Shown here piece by piece: positions 27,905 to 37,693 of a stretch of 64,000 nucleotides of DNA. Under the pieces are notes generated by a model. That model saw nothing but the letters and a program-made list of their open reading frames with translations, did not search any database and was not told the DNA's origin. The translations under genes and the position numbers were made by a program. This DNA comes from an uncultured Pelagibacteraceae bacterium. Lineage in GTDB: Bacteria; Pseudomonadota; Alphaproteobacteria; Pelagibacterales; Pelagibacteraceae. The stretch lies in NCBI GenBank assembly GCA_902578315.1, contig CACHCL010000001.1, positions 62,001 to 126,000 of the forward strand, given 5' to 3'. Position 1 is the first letter of the stretch, and every line of letters starts with the position of its first letter.

Positions 27905-29197
27905 TTAGTCTCTTATACCGTAAGCTATTACACCGACTTCTGCTTTGTCAGTTCCTAGTCTTTCAGCTTCTTTGCTTATTCTTAATCCAATTGTATTTTT
28001 CATAATTTGGAAAACAATAAACGAGACTATAAATACGAATACCACTACTGAGATTGTTCCTAGGAATTGAGCTCCAAAAGTAACATCACTGTTTGTTAAT
28101 GGCACTGCTAATGTACCCCATACTCCAGCTACTAAGTGTGCTGGGATGGCTCCAACTACGTCGTCAATTTTCATTTTAAACAATAGTTTTACTGAGAAGT
28201 ACATTAATACTCCTGCTATTGCTCCAATAAAGATTGCAGCTAACGGACTTGGTGTTAATGGTTCTGCCGTAATACCTACTAAGCCAGCTATCGCGCCGTT
28301 AAGCATCATTACTACGTCAGTTTTACCACCAATTAATCTTGATACTGTTGCGGCAGCTAATACGCCACCACCTGCAGCTAAGTTCGTATTGATATAAATT
28401 GTAGCTACTGATGAAACGTCTTCTAACGTACCAGAAGCTAACTGAGATCCACCATTAAATCCGAACCAACCTAACCAAAGTATAAATACTCCTAGTGTTG
28501 CTAACGGAATAGATGATGCAGCAAATGGTGTCATAGCTTTGACTCCACCGCCAGAACCAAATCTTCCAGTTCTGGCTCCAAGTACTATTGCACCTGCTAA
28601 AGCGGCGGCACCACCTGCAGCATGTACTAATGTTGAACCAGCAAAGTCTGAAAATCCAGCAGCCGATAACCATCCGCCACCCCACTGCCAACCCATTGAA
28701 ATTGGATATATAAATCCAGTTAAAATTGCGGCAAATAAGAAAAATGGCCAGATCTTAATTCTCTCAGCTAACGTACCTGATACGATTGACATTGTAGTTG
28801 CACAGAACACCATTTGGAAGAACCAATCAGAACCATCAGAATATCCTGTCTCTAATGCTGAATTATCACTCCATGGTGTGAATGAACCTATATATCCGCC
28901 TTCTGGGATACCGTAAGCTAAATTATAACCAACCAACCAGAACATTACTCCGGCGATTGAATAAAGACCTATATTTTTTGCACAGATTGCTGATACAGAT
29001 TTTGATGTTACTAATCCTGACTCTAACATTGCGAAACCTGCGGCCATCCACATGACCAAGAAACCTGACATTAAAAATAATAGGGTATTAAAAATGTATT
29101 GTACTTCTGCAGACACTGTAGTCTCAGCATATCCAAGACCAGCGAAGCCAAAGTAAATGGCTGTACCTGCTAGAAAGTATCCTAAGTATTTTTTCAT
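27905..29197 (-). CDS. amt: Ammonium transporter
   Basis: Signal peptide, FQMVFCATTMSIVSGTLAERIKIWPFF, DFAGSTLVHAAGGAAALAGAIVLGAR, LGWFGFNGGSQ. Confidence 0.96.
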   Translation of the reverse strand: MKKYLGYFLAGTAIYFGFAGLGYAETTVSAEVQYIFNTLLFLMSGFLVMWMAAGFAMLESGLVTSKSVSAICAKNIGLYSIAGVMFWLVGYNLAYGIPEGGYIGSFTPWSDNSALETGYSDGSDWFFQMVFCATTMSIVSGTLAERIKIWPFFLFAAILTGFIYPISMGWQWGGGWLSAAGFSDFAGSTLVHAAGGAAALAGAIVLGARTGRFGSGGGVKAMTPFAASSIPLATLGVFILWLGWFGFNGGSQLASGTLEDVSSVATIYINTNLAAGGGVLAAATVSRLIGGKTDVVMMLNGAIAGLVGITAEPLTPSPLAAIFIGAIAGVLMYFSVKLLFKMKIDDVVGAIPAHLVAGVWGTLAVPLTNSDVTFGAQFLGTISVVVFVFIVSFIVFQIMKNTIGLRISKEAERLGTDKAEVGVIAYGIRD

Positions 29198-29290
29198 AAT
29201 AACTCCCTTGTTGAAAAAAGTTTATAGGATTAATAAAACTGAAAAAGAATTGAATTAACTTAATTTGAGCTATGCAGTTTTTGCAGGTAG

Positions 29291-29325
29291 TTAGCCCTTA
29301 TTTGAGATTTTCAAATAAGGGCTAA
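29291..29325. repeat. 15-bp perfect inverted repeat (stem-loop) between HU gene and amt
   Basis: TTAGCCCTTATTTGA-gattt-TCAAATAAGGGCTAA. Confidence 0.9.
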
Positions 29326-29333
29326 ATAAACGT

Positions 29334-29609
29334 TTATCGGTTAAACATTTCTTTTAAGCTTTTAGCTGGTAAAAACTTAACTTTCTGAGATGCAGCAATT
29401 TGAATTGACTCGCCTGTTCGAGGGTTTCTTCCAACCCTAGCTTTTCTTTTTGCTACTTTATAAGTACCAAATCCAGCTATTTTGACAGTATCGTCATTCT
29501 TTAAAGCATCTAAAATAATAGTCGTTATTGAATCAAAAGTTCTCTCAGCATCAGCTTTGCTTTGACCCAGTGTGGACGATATTTTTGCTACTAGTTGTTT
29601 TTTATTCAT
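29334..29609 (-). CDS. hupB: HU-family DNA-binding protein
   Basis: MNKKQLVAKISSTLGQSKADAERTFDSI...VKIAGFGTYKVAKRKARVGRNPRTGESIQI. Confidence 0.95.
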   Translation of the reverse strand: MNKKQLVAKISSTLGQSKADAERTFDSITTIILDALKNDDTVKIAGFGTYKVAKRKARVGRNPRTGESIQIAASQKVKFLPAKSLKEMFNR

Positions 29610-29647
29610 TTATGCCCCTTAGTTACTTTCTAATTTCAATAAAAATC

Positions 29648-29728
29648 CAATAAAATCAACATTTTTTTGGTGTTTCACGTAAATATCAACACAATATATT
29701 GTGTGGTCAAAAATCGTTGATTTTATTG
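29648..29728. repeat. 13-bp inverted repeat enclosing a 16-bp palindrome, upstream of HU gene
   Basis: CAATAAAATCAAC(29648-29660)...ACACAATATATTGTGT(29689-29704)...GTTGATTTTATTG(29716-29728). Confidence 0.8.
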
Positions 29729-29751
29729 ACTTTTTTGATTGAAAAAATGGC

Positions 29752-30870
29752 TTAAAATAAGCCTAAATCTTTTAAATCATTAAATGTTGTAAAAAACATT
29801 AAAGAAAGTAGCAAAAAAAGACCGATTCGAAAAAATCCTTCTTGGGTCTTTTGAGTTAGAGGTCTGCCTAAAACCTTTTCAAAAGCATAAAACATTAAGT
29901 GTCCTCCATCTAACATAGGAATAGGCAACAAATTAATAAATCCTAAGCTAATCGATATGTAAGCCATTATGCTTAGAAAGGCTATAAAACCCATCTTTGC
30001 AACCTGACCAGTTATTTTAGCTATTTTTATAGGGCCACCAAGTTGAGTGGTGTCTCCTGTGCCTTTAAACATTGAAATAATAAAATTCCATGAAGCATCA
30101 ATTACAAACCAAGTCTCTTTAAAAGCATAAAACAAAGCCGTTGCTGGGCCTAATCTTTCTCTATTAATTTCATCATTTAAAGGCGCTATCTTTATACCGA
30201 TAATCTTTTTATTTGCTTTATTGCCTAAAGAGTCCTCCCCTTTAATTACCTCAGGTTTTACAGAAAATGTAATTTCACTGTCATTTCTTAATATGCCGAT
30301 ATCAATTATCTCTGATGAAGAGGAATTAATGAAAGCTGAGACTTCCATAATGCTATTCACATCTTTGCCATTTATAGATTGGATAATATCACCTGGTTTA
30401 ATGCCTGCCTCTTCAGCAGGACTTTCTATTTGAACCTCTTGTATTTGAGCAGGAGTAAAATCTTTTCCAACAAACATGTAGATGAATGCAAAAATAAATA
30501 TTGCTAATAAAAAATTTGCAAAAGGTCCAGCCGCTACTATTATTGATCTTTGATATAAAGGTTTGACCACAAATAATTTCTCTTGATCTTCTTTACTGTA
30601 ATTTTTTAACAATTCTTCTTGCTCTGCTTGACTAAAAACATTTCTATCTCCAAAAAATTTTACATATCCGCCAAGAGGAATCGCGCAAAATTTCCATCTT
30701 GTTCCAGATTTATCGTTAAAACCAAATATTTCTTTACCAAATCCTATTGAAAAATCTGTTACACCTACTCCGTACTTCTTAGCATAGTAATAGTGGCCAT
30801 ATTCATGAATAAATACTACAACTGTAAGTAGTATTATAAAGGGTATTATAAATGAGATTAAAATTTCCAT
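29752..30870 (-). CDS. rseP: RIP metalloprotease RseP-like
   Basis: VVFIHEYGHYYYAKKYG, PDZ AGIKPGDIIQSINGKDV, NLLPIPMLDGGHL. Confidence 0.94.
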   Translation of the reverse strand: MEILISFIIPFIILLTVVVFIHEYGHYYYAKKYGVGVTDFSIGFGKEIFGFNDKSGTRWKFCAIPLGGYVKFFGDRNVFSQAEQEELLKNYSKEDQEKLFVVKPLYQRSIIVAAGPFANFLLAIFIFAFIYMFVGKDFTPAQIQEVQIESPAEEAGIKPGDIIQSINGKDVNSIMEVSAFINSSSSEIIDIGILRNDSEITFSVKPEVIKGEDSLGNKANKKIIGIKIAPLNDEINRERLGPATALFYAFKETWFVIDASWNFIISMFKGTGDTTQLGGPIKIAKITGQVAKMGFIAFLSIMAYISISLGFINLLPIPMLDGGHLMFYAFEKVLGRPLTQKTQEGFFRIGLFLLLSLMFFTTFNDLKDLGLF

Positions 30871-31748
30871 TCGTTTACTTTGCTAAATAAAAAATTTCTA
30901 AAAGCTATAAGTCTCGCATTATTTTTCAATGATGCTGGATATACGAAATGAGTTTCCGTTGGCTTACCTGGTTCGTTTGGTAAAACTTTAGTGATGCCAC
31001 TAATATTATGAGTAATATAATCTGGAAGCGCAGCTAAACCAACTCCACTTTGCACAGCTAATAACAGCCCGTAAACACTGTTTACTTTCATCACAGATTT
31101 TCTTTTTTTTCCATCTTTTGCACCTATTTTTAAAACCCAATCGGGATTGTAAACAGGAGATGGGGCTCCCTTACCATAAGTTATAAATTTATGTTTATCT
31201 AAATCTTTTAAGGTTTTTGGATACCCATTTTTCTCTAAATATTCATTTGACCCATAAATATGATAATTAAAATCCACAAATTTTTTTTGAATCAAATTTA
31301 ATTGTTTTGGTCTTCTCATCCTAATTGCAACGTCAGCTTGACGAGTTGCTAAGTCAAGTTCTACATCATTAAAAATTAGCTCTATTTCTATATCAGGATG
31401 AAGATCCATGAATTCTTTTATTCGAGGGGTTAACCATGTAGTTCCAAAACTTACAACAGTAGTAACAACTAATTTTCCGTTTATCTTATCTTTTTGACCA
31501 CTTAAATTCGACTCAACATCTTTTAGCTTTGAAATAATTTCATGAGCTGATTTAAAAAGATATTCGCCATTTTCAGTAAGAACTAAACCTCTGGCATGAC
31601 GTTCAAATAATTGGACTTTTAAATCACTTTCTAAGCCTTGAATTTGGCGGCTAATTGCTGATTGGCTTAAATTTAGAATAGTAGAGGCTTTAGTAAAACT
31701 CGATGCCTCAGCGACAGTGTGAAAAATTTTTAATTTATCCCAATCCAT
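30858..31748 (-). CDS. LysR family transcriptional regulator
   Basis: N-terminal HTH WDKLKIFHTVAEASSFTKASTILNLSQSAISRQIQGLESDLKVQLFERHARGLVLTENG. Confidence 0.93.
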   Translation of the reverse strand: MDWDKLKIFHTVAEASSFTKASTILNLSQSAISRQIQGLESDLKVQLFERHARGLVLTENGEYLFKSAHEIISKLKDVESNLSGQKDKINGKLVVTTVVSFGTTWLTPRIKEFMDLHPDIEIELIFNDVELDLATRQADVAIRMRRPKQLNLIQKKFVDFNYHIYGSNEYLEKNGYPKTLKDLDKHKFITYGKGAPSPVYNPDWVLKIGAKDGKKRKSVMKVNSVYGLLLAVQSGVGLAALPDYITHNISGITKVLPNEPGKPTETHFVYPASLKNNARLIAFRNFLFSKVNEWKF

Positions 31749-31766
31749 TTTTATAATGATTATAGT

Positions 31767-32768
31767 TTATTTGTTTGGATTTACTATAGTTCTTCCAAAT
31801 AACTCACCTTTTAAAAGCTTTGGATAAACATCTAAAAGCTCTGTAAAAGAAACCTCTTTTGTAAATAACTGGACTTTTGAAAAGTCGATTAATTTTGCAG
31901 CTTCGTTCCAGATAAACTCACGTCTTTTAATTGAAGATCCTGAAGAGTCGATACCCCATAGTTTTACACCTCTGATAACAAACGGCATACAATTTGTATT
32001 TATCTTAATCCCTCCTGCATTTCCTGGAAGCGCCACAATACCACCTGGTTTGGTTTGAGCTAATATTTTTGTAAGATAAGCACCTCCTACATTATCAACG
32101 ACACCGTCCCAAACTCCTTTTTCAAGAAGCTTACTTTCTCCCTCAAACTCTTTTCTGTCTATAATGTTTTTTGCACCTAAATCTTTTAGATAATCGTTTT
32201 TATCTTTTTTTCCTGTAACGGCGTGAACATCATATCCCATTTTAGATAAAATCATTATGGCAATACTTCCAACTCCTCCTGTAGCACCAGTTACCAAAAC
32301 ATCTTTTACTTTTTCACCTAACAATAATTCCTCTTTCGCTTTAACTGCAAAAGAACATAGAAGAGCCGTAAAGCCTGCTGTGCCTAGCATCATAGACTTA
32401 TGGGTATCTAAACTTTTTGGTATTTTAATTAAAAAATTAGCGTCAACTTTTGCATATTGAGCGAAACCACCAAAGTAAGCTTCTCCAACTCTGAAACCAG
32501 TTAAAATTACTTTATCGTCTTTTTTAAATTTATCATCTTGACTTTCAACTACGGTGCCTGAAAAATCAATTCCTGGAACAAATGGAAATTTTCTTACTAT
32601 TCTCCCGCCGTCTTTTAAAATCATCGCATCTTTAAAATTTAAGCTAGAGTAATCTATTTTTACTAAAACGTTTCCATCTTTAAGATGACTTATATCGATT
32701 TCTTGAATTTCTCTTGTGAATTTTTCGTTTTGATTGTCTATTACTATAGCTTTAAATTTTTCTGACAT
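31767..32768 (-). CDS. acuI: AcuI/YhdH-family (acrylyl-CoA reductase-like) quinone oxidoreductase
   Basis: YSSLNFKDAMILKDGGRIVRKFPFVPGIDFSGTV, GTAGFTALLC, VTGATGGVGSIAIMILSKMGYDVHAVTGK. Confidence 0.85.
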   Translation of the reverse strand: MSEKFKAIVIDNQNEKFTREIQEIDISHLKDGNVLVKIDYSSLNFKDAMILKDGGRIVRKFPFVPGIDFSGTVVESQDDKFKKDDKVILTGFRVGEAYFGGFAQYAKVDANFLIKIPKSLDTHKSMMLGTAGFTALLCSFAVKAKEELLLGEKVKDVLVTGATGGVGSIAIMILSKMGYDVHAVTGKKDKNDYLKDLGAKNIIDRKEFEGESKLLEKGVWDGVVDNVGGAYLTKILAQTKPGGIVALPGNAGGIKINTNCMPFVIRGVKLWGIDSSGSSIKRREFIWNEAAKLIDFSKVQLFTKEVSFTELLDVYPKLLKGELFGRTIVNPNK

Positions 32769-33377
32769 CTATTTTGCAATGTATCTTAAGTACCTATTTT
32801 GTATACTTAAATCTTCTCTGAAAGATCCTAAAAAATAGTTGGTTACTGTAGTAGCCTTTTCTTTTTTGATCCCCCTCATTGTCATACATTGGTGTGCTGC
32901 ATCAACAGTTACTGCAACACCTTTTGCATCAAGTGCGTTCATTAAAGTTTTAGCGACTTGCATTGTAAGTCTCTCCTGGGTTTGTAGTCTTTTTGAGAAG
33001 ACTTCTACTGTTCTAGCTAATTTACTTAGCCCTACTACTTTTTTATTTGGAATATAAGCAACGTGAGCAACTCCAATAATTGGTGCCATGTGATGTTCGC
33101 AGTGACTTTCGAGGGTAATATTCTTTTCTACCACCATATCGTCATAACCCTCAACATCCCCGAAGGTCTTAGATAAGTCAGCTTCAGCATCTTGATGGTA
33201 ACCCTTAAAATATTCCTTAAAAGCTTTGATCACCCTTTTAGGTGTTTCAATTAAGCCCTCCCTATTCGGATCTTCACCAATCCATTGTAGAATTGTTTTA
33301 AAGGCCTCTTCGGCCTGTTTGTCAGAAACTTTAGGCTTTTTTGAAGAGCTTTTATCTGCGTCTTTAACTAATTTCAT
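32769..33377 (-). CDS. folE: GTP cyclohydrolase I
   Basis: ESHCEHHMAPIIGVAHVAYIPNKKVVGLSKLARTVEVFSKRLQTQERLT. Confidence 0.95.
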   Translation of the reverse strand: MKLVKDADKSSSKKPKVSDKQAEEAFKTILQWIGEDPNREGLIETPKRVIKAFKEYFKGYHQDAEADLSKTFGDVEGYDDMVVEKNITLESHCEHHMAPIIGVAHVAYIPNKKVVGLSKLARTVEVFSKRLQTQERLTMQVAKTLMNALDAKGVAVTVDAAHQCMTMRGIKKEKATTVTNYFLGSFREDLSIQNRYLRYIAK

Positions 33378-33451
33378 TGTTCAAAGGTTTTATAGGACAT
33401 ATTTGATTAATGCAAATTGCTATTTTGTCTTTTTTTCATTATTTTACGCTC

Positions 33452-33919
33452 ATGTTTAAAAAGAGAGAAAGTGTATTTGATGTAGAAGAGGGAAGTTTTC
33501 TATCTCCTAAATTTGATAGTGATGGACTTATTCCTGTAACCACTACTGATAGTGGATCGGGTGATCTATTAATGCACGGTTACATGAATGATGAAGCTTT
33601 AAAAAAAACCATTGAAACTAAAGAAGCTCATTATTGGAGCAGATCGAGGAAAGAAATTTGGCATAAAGGAAAAACAAGCGGTTTTGTACAAAGAGTTATT
33701 GATTTAAGAATAGATGATGATCAGGATTCATTATGGATGTCGGTAGATATAGGAAATGGAGCAAGCTGCCATGTTGGTTATAAGTCATGTTTCTATAGAT
33801 CAATATCTTTAGGGAAAATTAAAAATTCTGAGGCAATTAAATTAGAATTTAAAGAGAAAGAAAAGAAATTCGATCCGAAAAAAGTTTATAAGGGACAACC
33901 AAACCCTACAAAATTATAA
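33452..33919 (+). CDS. hisI: Phosphoribosyl-AMP cyclohydrolase
   Basis: GDLLMHGYMNDEALKKTIETKEAHYWSRSRKEIWHKGKTSGFVQRV, SCHVGYKSCFYR. Confidence 0.93.
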   Translation: MFKKRESVFDVEEGSFLSPKFDSDGLIPVTTTDSGSGDLLMHGYMNDEALKKTIETKEAHYWSRSRKEIWHKGKTSGFVQRVIDLRIDDDQDSLWMSVDIGNGASCHVGYKSCFYRSISLGKIKNSEAIKLEFKEKEKKFDPKKVYKGQPNPTKL

Positions 33920-33921
33920 TT

Positions 33922-34533
33922 ATGCAAGTAATAAGTCCTTTTGGACCCAAGATAGCCAAATTAAAATTTTCGAATAAATTGATAAAAAAGATTAATCTCG
34001 AAGTTGAAAAAATCCTTAATAAAAAAAAATTATTGAAAAAACTTGACTACTCAAAAAAATTAGTTGGTCAGGTAAAACAAGAATTTCAATTACCAAAAAC
34101 TTTTATAAAAAAAAATTTGGAAAAAATAATATCTAATGAGGTAAAAAAATATATTTATCAAACTTTGGGTAAAAAAGTAAAAAAAATATCAATTAAAAAT
34201 TTCTGGATAGTTAGACAGTTTAATAATGAATATAACCCCATACATTACCACGATGGACATATATCTGGTGTAGGCTATTTAAAAATTCCAAAATTTATTT
34301 CGAAAAATAAAAAGAAATCAAAAATTGATGGTACTATTGATTTTATTAATGGAAATAAGATGTTTTTAAGTGACAGTATTTATAATCATCAGCCAAAAGT
34401 TGGGGATGTAATTCTTTTTCCACATTATCTAATGCATACGGCCTACCCTTTTAAATCAAATGAAGAAAGGAGATCTTTTTCATTTAATTTGGAAATAGAT
34501 AGTAAAATTGCTAATGTTTTTTCAAATGAGTGA
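33922..34533 (+). CDS. 2OG-Fe(II) oxygenase-like protein
   Basis: NPIHYHDGHISGVGYLKIP...GDVILFPHYLMHTAYPFKSNEERRSFSFNL (HxD...H...R). Confidence 0.8.
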   Translation: MQVISPFGPKIAKLKFSNKLIKKINLEVEKILNKKKLLKKLDYSKKLVGQVKQEFQLPKTFIKKNLEKIISNEVKKYIYQTLGKKVKKISIKNFWIVRQFNNEYNPIHYHDGHISGVGYLKIPKFISKNKKKSKIDGTIDFINGNKMFLSDSIYNHQPKVGDVILFPHYLMHTAYPFKSNEERRSFSFNLEIDSKIANVFSNE

Positions 34534-34903
34534 TGAAATTCAAAAAAATGTTTTCGGTGAGCCTTTAGAACCATGTTCTAATGATCCTTTAACTGGTTGG
34601 TTTAGAGATGGATGTTGTAATACAGACAAAAATGATAGAGGGATCCATACAGTTTGTGCAAAAGTTTCAGATAAATTTTTAATTTGGTCAAAAAAGGTGG
34701 GCAATGATTTAATTACACCGCACCCGGAGTTTGGTTTTCCAGGTTTAAAAGATGGTGATAGTTGGTGTGTTTGTGCTACTTGGTTTGCTAGAGCGATAGA
34801 AGAAGATGCTGCTTGCTCAGTATTTTTAAAAAAAACAAATATTAAAACTTTAGAATTAATACCGATTGAAAAACTAAAAAAATTTGCTGTTGATCTATCT
34901 TAG
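34526..34903 (+). CDS. DUF2237 family protein
   Basis: NVFGEPLEPCSNDPLTGWFRDGCCNTDKNDRGIHTVCAKV...DGDSWCVCATWFARAIEE. Confidence 0.9.
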   Translation: MSDEIQKNVFGEPLEPCSNDPLTGWFRDGCCNTDKNDRGIHTVCAKVSDKFLIWSKKVGNDLITPHPEFGFPGLKDGDSWCVCATWFARAIEEDAACSVFLKKTNIKTLELIPIEKLKKFAVDLS

Positions 34904-35385
34904 TAAACTTTTGAGCCCTTAGTCTTTATAATTAACTCAAGTTCTCCGTATTCCTCACAATTACAGTTTTTAAGAACTTCAAGTCTCTCATTGGCTTTAT
35001 CTATACGATTAGTTTGTACGTAAAGTTCACCCAAATATTCGTTTATACCATTGTGATTTGGTTTAATACTTAAACCTTTTAAATAAAATTTTTCAGCTTG
35101 ATCAAAATTTCCAACTTTTCTTGATGTAAATCCCATATAATTGAGCACATCTGGATTTTTCTTATCTGATTTATAAGCTTTCTCCAATTTTTTAAAAGCT
35201 TGTGAATAAAGCTTCTTGGCTTTTTCTGGTTTTTCTTTTTTTTCTAATTTTCCAGCTCTTTTTACTAATTTTACTGCATCTTCATACAGAGAGTCCTTTG
35301 ATGAGTCACCACTGCTGTCGCTTCCAGCAGCCATTAGGCTCGTGCTTAGAAAAACAGCTGTTAATAAAATGGAAAAAAATTTCAT
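34900..35385 (-). CDS. Secreted TPR-repeat protein
   Basis: Signal peptide; PDVLNYMGFTSRKVGNFDQAEKFYLKGLSIKPNHNGINEYLGELYV. Confidence 0.8.
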   Translation of the reverse strand: MKFFSILLTAVFLSTSLMAAGSDSSGDSSKDSLYEDAVKLVKRAGKLEKKEKPEKAKKLYSQAFKKLEKAYKSDKKNPDVLNYMGFTSRKVGNFDQAEKFYLKGLSIKPNHNGINEYLGELYVQTNRIDKANERLEVLKNCNCEEYGELELIIKTKGSKVY

Positions 35386-35416
35386 TAGATACATGTAGCA
35401 ACTTTAAATATAATTG

Positions 35417-36127
35417 TTATGCGACAGATGATCTTCCTCCATCCACACCGAGAATTTGACCAGTTATCCAAGAACTCTCATCGGTTAATAAAAACTTTGC
35501 AACTGAGGCTGAGTCCGAACCTTCTCCAATCCTTTTCATTGGATGCATTTTAGCTATGCCGTCGGCTACTTTTTCATTTTTAAGGAGAAAATTTGAAATT
35601 TTTGAGTTTGTTAAACTAGGTGCAATACAATTTACTCTCACATTAGGAGCTAACTCGGCTGCCAACGCTAAAGTAAGTCCTTCAAGCGCTCCTTTCGCAG
35701 ATGAGACAATCGAATGATTAGGAAAGCCTTGCTTCACTGCAACTGTTGAAAATAAAACAATTGACCCTTTATTTTTTTTTAAATTATCTGCCATTGATTT
35801 TATGACCTCCGTTGCTGAGATAAGGTTTAAGTTAAATGCTTGCATAAAATCGCTCTTTTTTGTCAACTTTAAAGGCTTCAAATCAATTGATCCAATACAA
35901 AAGGCTAATCCGTTTATAGGATCGTCTTTTAAATCATTTAATATTTTTTCGGAAAAATTTTCCTCTAATACGTCACAAACTGTAAAAGAAGATTTTAATT
36001 CTTTGGCTATCTCAGATAGACTAGATTGATCTCTACCAACTAAATGAACTTGTTCTCCACCTTCTACAAGTTTTTTTGCCAAAGAAGAGCCTATTGATCC
36101 AGTTGCGCCTAAAATTAATTTTTTCAT
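35417..36127 (-). CDS. SDR family oxidoreductase
   Basis: LGATGSIGSSLAKKLVEGG, SSAKGALEGLTLALAAELAPNVRVNCIAP. Confidence 0.88.
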   Translation of the reverse strand: MKKLILGATGSIGSSLAKKLVEGGEQVHLVGRDQSSLSEIAKELKSSFTVCDVLEENFSEKILNDLKDDPINGLAFCIGSIDLKPLKLTKKSDFMQAFNLNLISATEVIKSMADNLKKNKGSIVLFSTVAVKQGFPNHSIVSSAKGALEGLTLALAAELAPNVRVNCIAPSLTNSKISNFLLKNEKVADGIAKMHPMKRIGEGSDSASVAKFLLTDESSWITGQILGVDGGRSSVA

Positions 36128-36211
36128 AATTAAAAATAACATTATTAGTAGTTATTTACATGCAAATAATGACGCGTGTAATATCTTAATAAAATATGTA
36201 TTTTATTACTT

Positions 36212-37693
36212 ATGAAGCTTTTTATAATTTTAGGAAATCAACTTTTTAACCCAAAATATCTCTCAGATTATAAAGATCATACTTTTTTTATGGCAGAAGA
36301 CTATGGTTTATGTACTTTTGAAAAACATCATAAATTAAAAATACTTTTATTTTTGTCTTCAATGAGATCATTCAAGGATGAACTTAAATCAAAAAATTTT
36401 AATTTAATATATAAAGACGTAAATAAAGATTTTAAATTATCATATGAAAAAAAATTAGAAAAAACTATCAAAGAAAAAAAAATAAAAGAAATTACTTTTT
36501 TTGAAATTGAGGATAAATTTTTTGAAAAAAAAATATTAAATTTAGGAAAAAAAAATTCACTTAAAATCAACCAGATTAAGTCTCCGATGTTTTTAATGGA
36601 GAGACAGGAATTTAAAGAGTACCTTTCTAAAAATAAACGACCTTTCATGGCAAATTTTTATAAAATTGTGAGAACAAAAATGAATTTATTAATGAATAAA
36701 AATGGAACTCCGAAAGGAAATAAATGGAGTTTTGATGAAGATAATAGAAAAAAACTTCCAAATGATATTAAAGTTCCAATAATTTCCAAAATAAAAGAGA
36801 CAAAGGAAACTATAACTCTTAAAAAATTCATTAATTCCAATTTTAAAGAACATCCTGGAAATACTGATAAGTTTTGGTTTCCTACGACAAGGAAAGATGC
36901 AAATAAATGGTTAGATGAGTTTTTAAAAGAAAGAATAAAGCTTTTCGGGGATTATGAGGATGCGGTAACAGACAAATCTAATACTGTTTTTCATAGTGCA
37001 CTAAGTCCACTTATAAACTTAGGTTTAATTGCTCCTGAAGAGATAATTGAGAAGTTAAGGAAAATTGAAACTAAAGTGCCTATAAATTCCTTAGAAGGTT
37101 ACATTAGACAGATAATAGGTTGGAGAGAGTTTATGAGAGGAATTTACCAAAACTATGATCAACGATTAGACAACACCAATTTTTTTAATCATAAAAGAAA
37201 AATGAAAAAATCTTGGTACCATGGAAATACTGGTTTAGATCCGTTAGATCATGCAATCAATAATGCTAAAAACTTTGGCTGGTCGCATCATATAGAGAGA
37301 CTAATGATATTGGCTAACATAATGAATCTTTGTGAAATAAATCCTAAACAAGTTTACAAATGGTTTATGGAAATGTTTGTGGACTCTTCTGACTGGGTAA
37401 TGGCGCCAAATGTTTATGGAATGGGATTATTTAGTGATGGTGGAATATTTGCGACTAAACCATATATTTGTGGATCTAGTTATTTTCTTAAAATGATGCA
37501 TTTCAAAAAAGGTCCTTGGTGTGATGTTATGGACGGATTATATTGGAAATTTATAGATAGACATAAGAAATTCTTCTTAAAAAATCCTCGTCTTGCAATG
37601 ATGGTCAGAGTTTCTGAAAAAATGAATAAAGAAAGAAAAACAAGAATTTTTAAAGCTGCCAATAATTTTATAAAAGAAAATACTAATGGTTAA
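36212..37693 (+). CDS. Cryptochrome/photolyase-related protein (FeS-BCP/PhrB type)
   Basis: LGNQLFNPKY, HHKLKILLFLSSMRSF, SLEGYIRQIIGWREFMRGIYQ, HHIERLMILANIMNL, DWVMAPNVYGMGLFSDGG, YICGSSYFLKM. Confidence 0.9.
   Translation: MKLFIILGNQLFNPKYLSDYKDHTFFMAEDYGLCTFEKHHKLKILLFLSSMRSFKDELKSKNFNLIYKDVNKDFKLSYEKKLEKTIKEKKIKEITFFEIEDKFFEKKILNLGKKNSLKINQIKSPMFLMERQEFKEYLSKNKRPFMANFYKIVRTKMNLLMNKNGTPKGNKWSFDEDNRKKLPNDIKVPIISKIKETKETITLKKFINSNFKEHPGNTDKFWFPTTRKDANKWLDEFLKERIKLFGDYEDAVTDKSNTVFHSALSPLINLGLIAPEEIIEKLRKIETKVPINSLEGYIRQIIGWREFMRGIYQNYDQRLDNTNFFNHKRKMKKSWYHGNTGLDPLDHAINNAKNFGWSHHIERLMILANIMNLCEINPKQVYKWFMEMFVDSSDWVMAPNVYGMGLFSDGGIFATKPYICGSSYFLKMMHFKKGPWCDVMDGLYWKFIDRHKKFFLKNPRLAMMVRVSEKMNKERKTRIFKAANNFIKENTNG

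Noticed and set aside
28146-28916. ORFs antisense to amt (28146..28397, 28455..28691, 28539..28916)
   Set aside because: Shadow frames of a highly conserved transporter gene.
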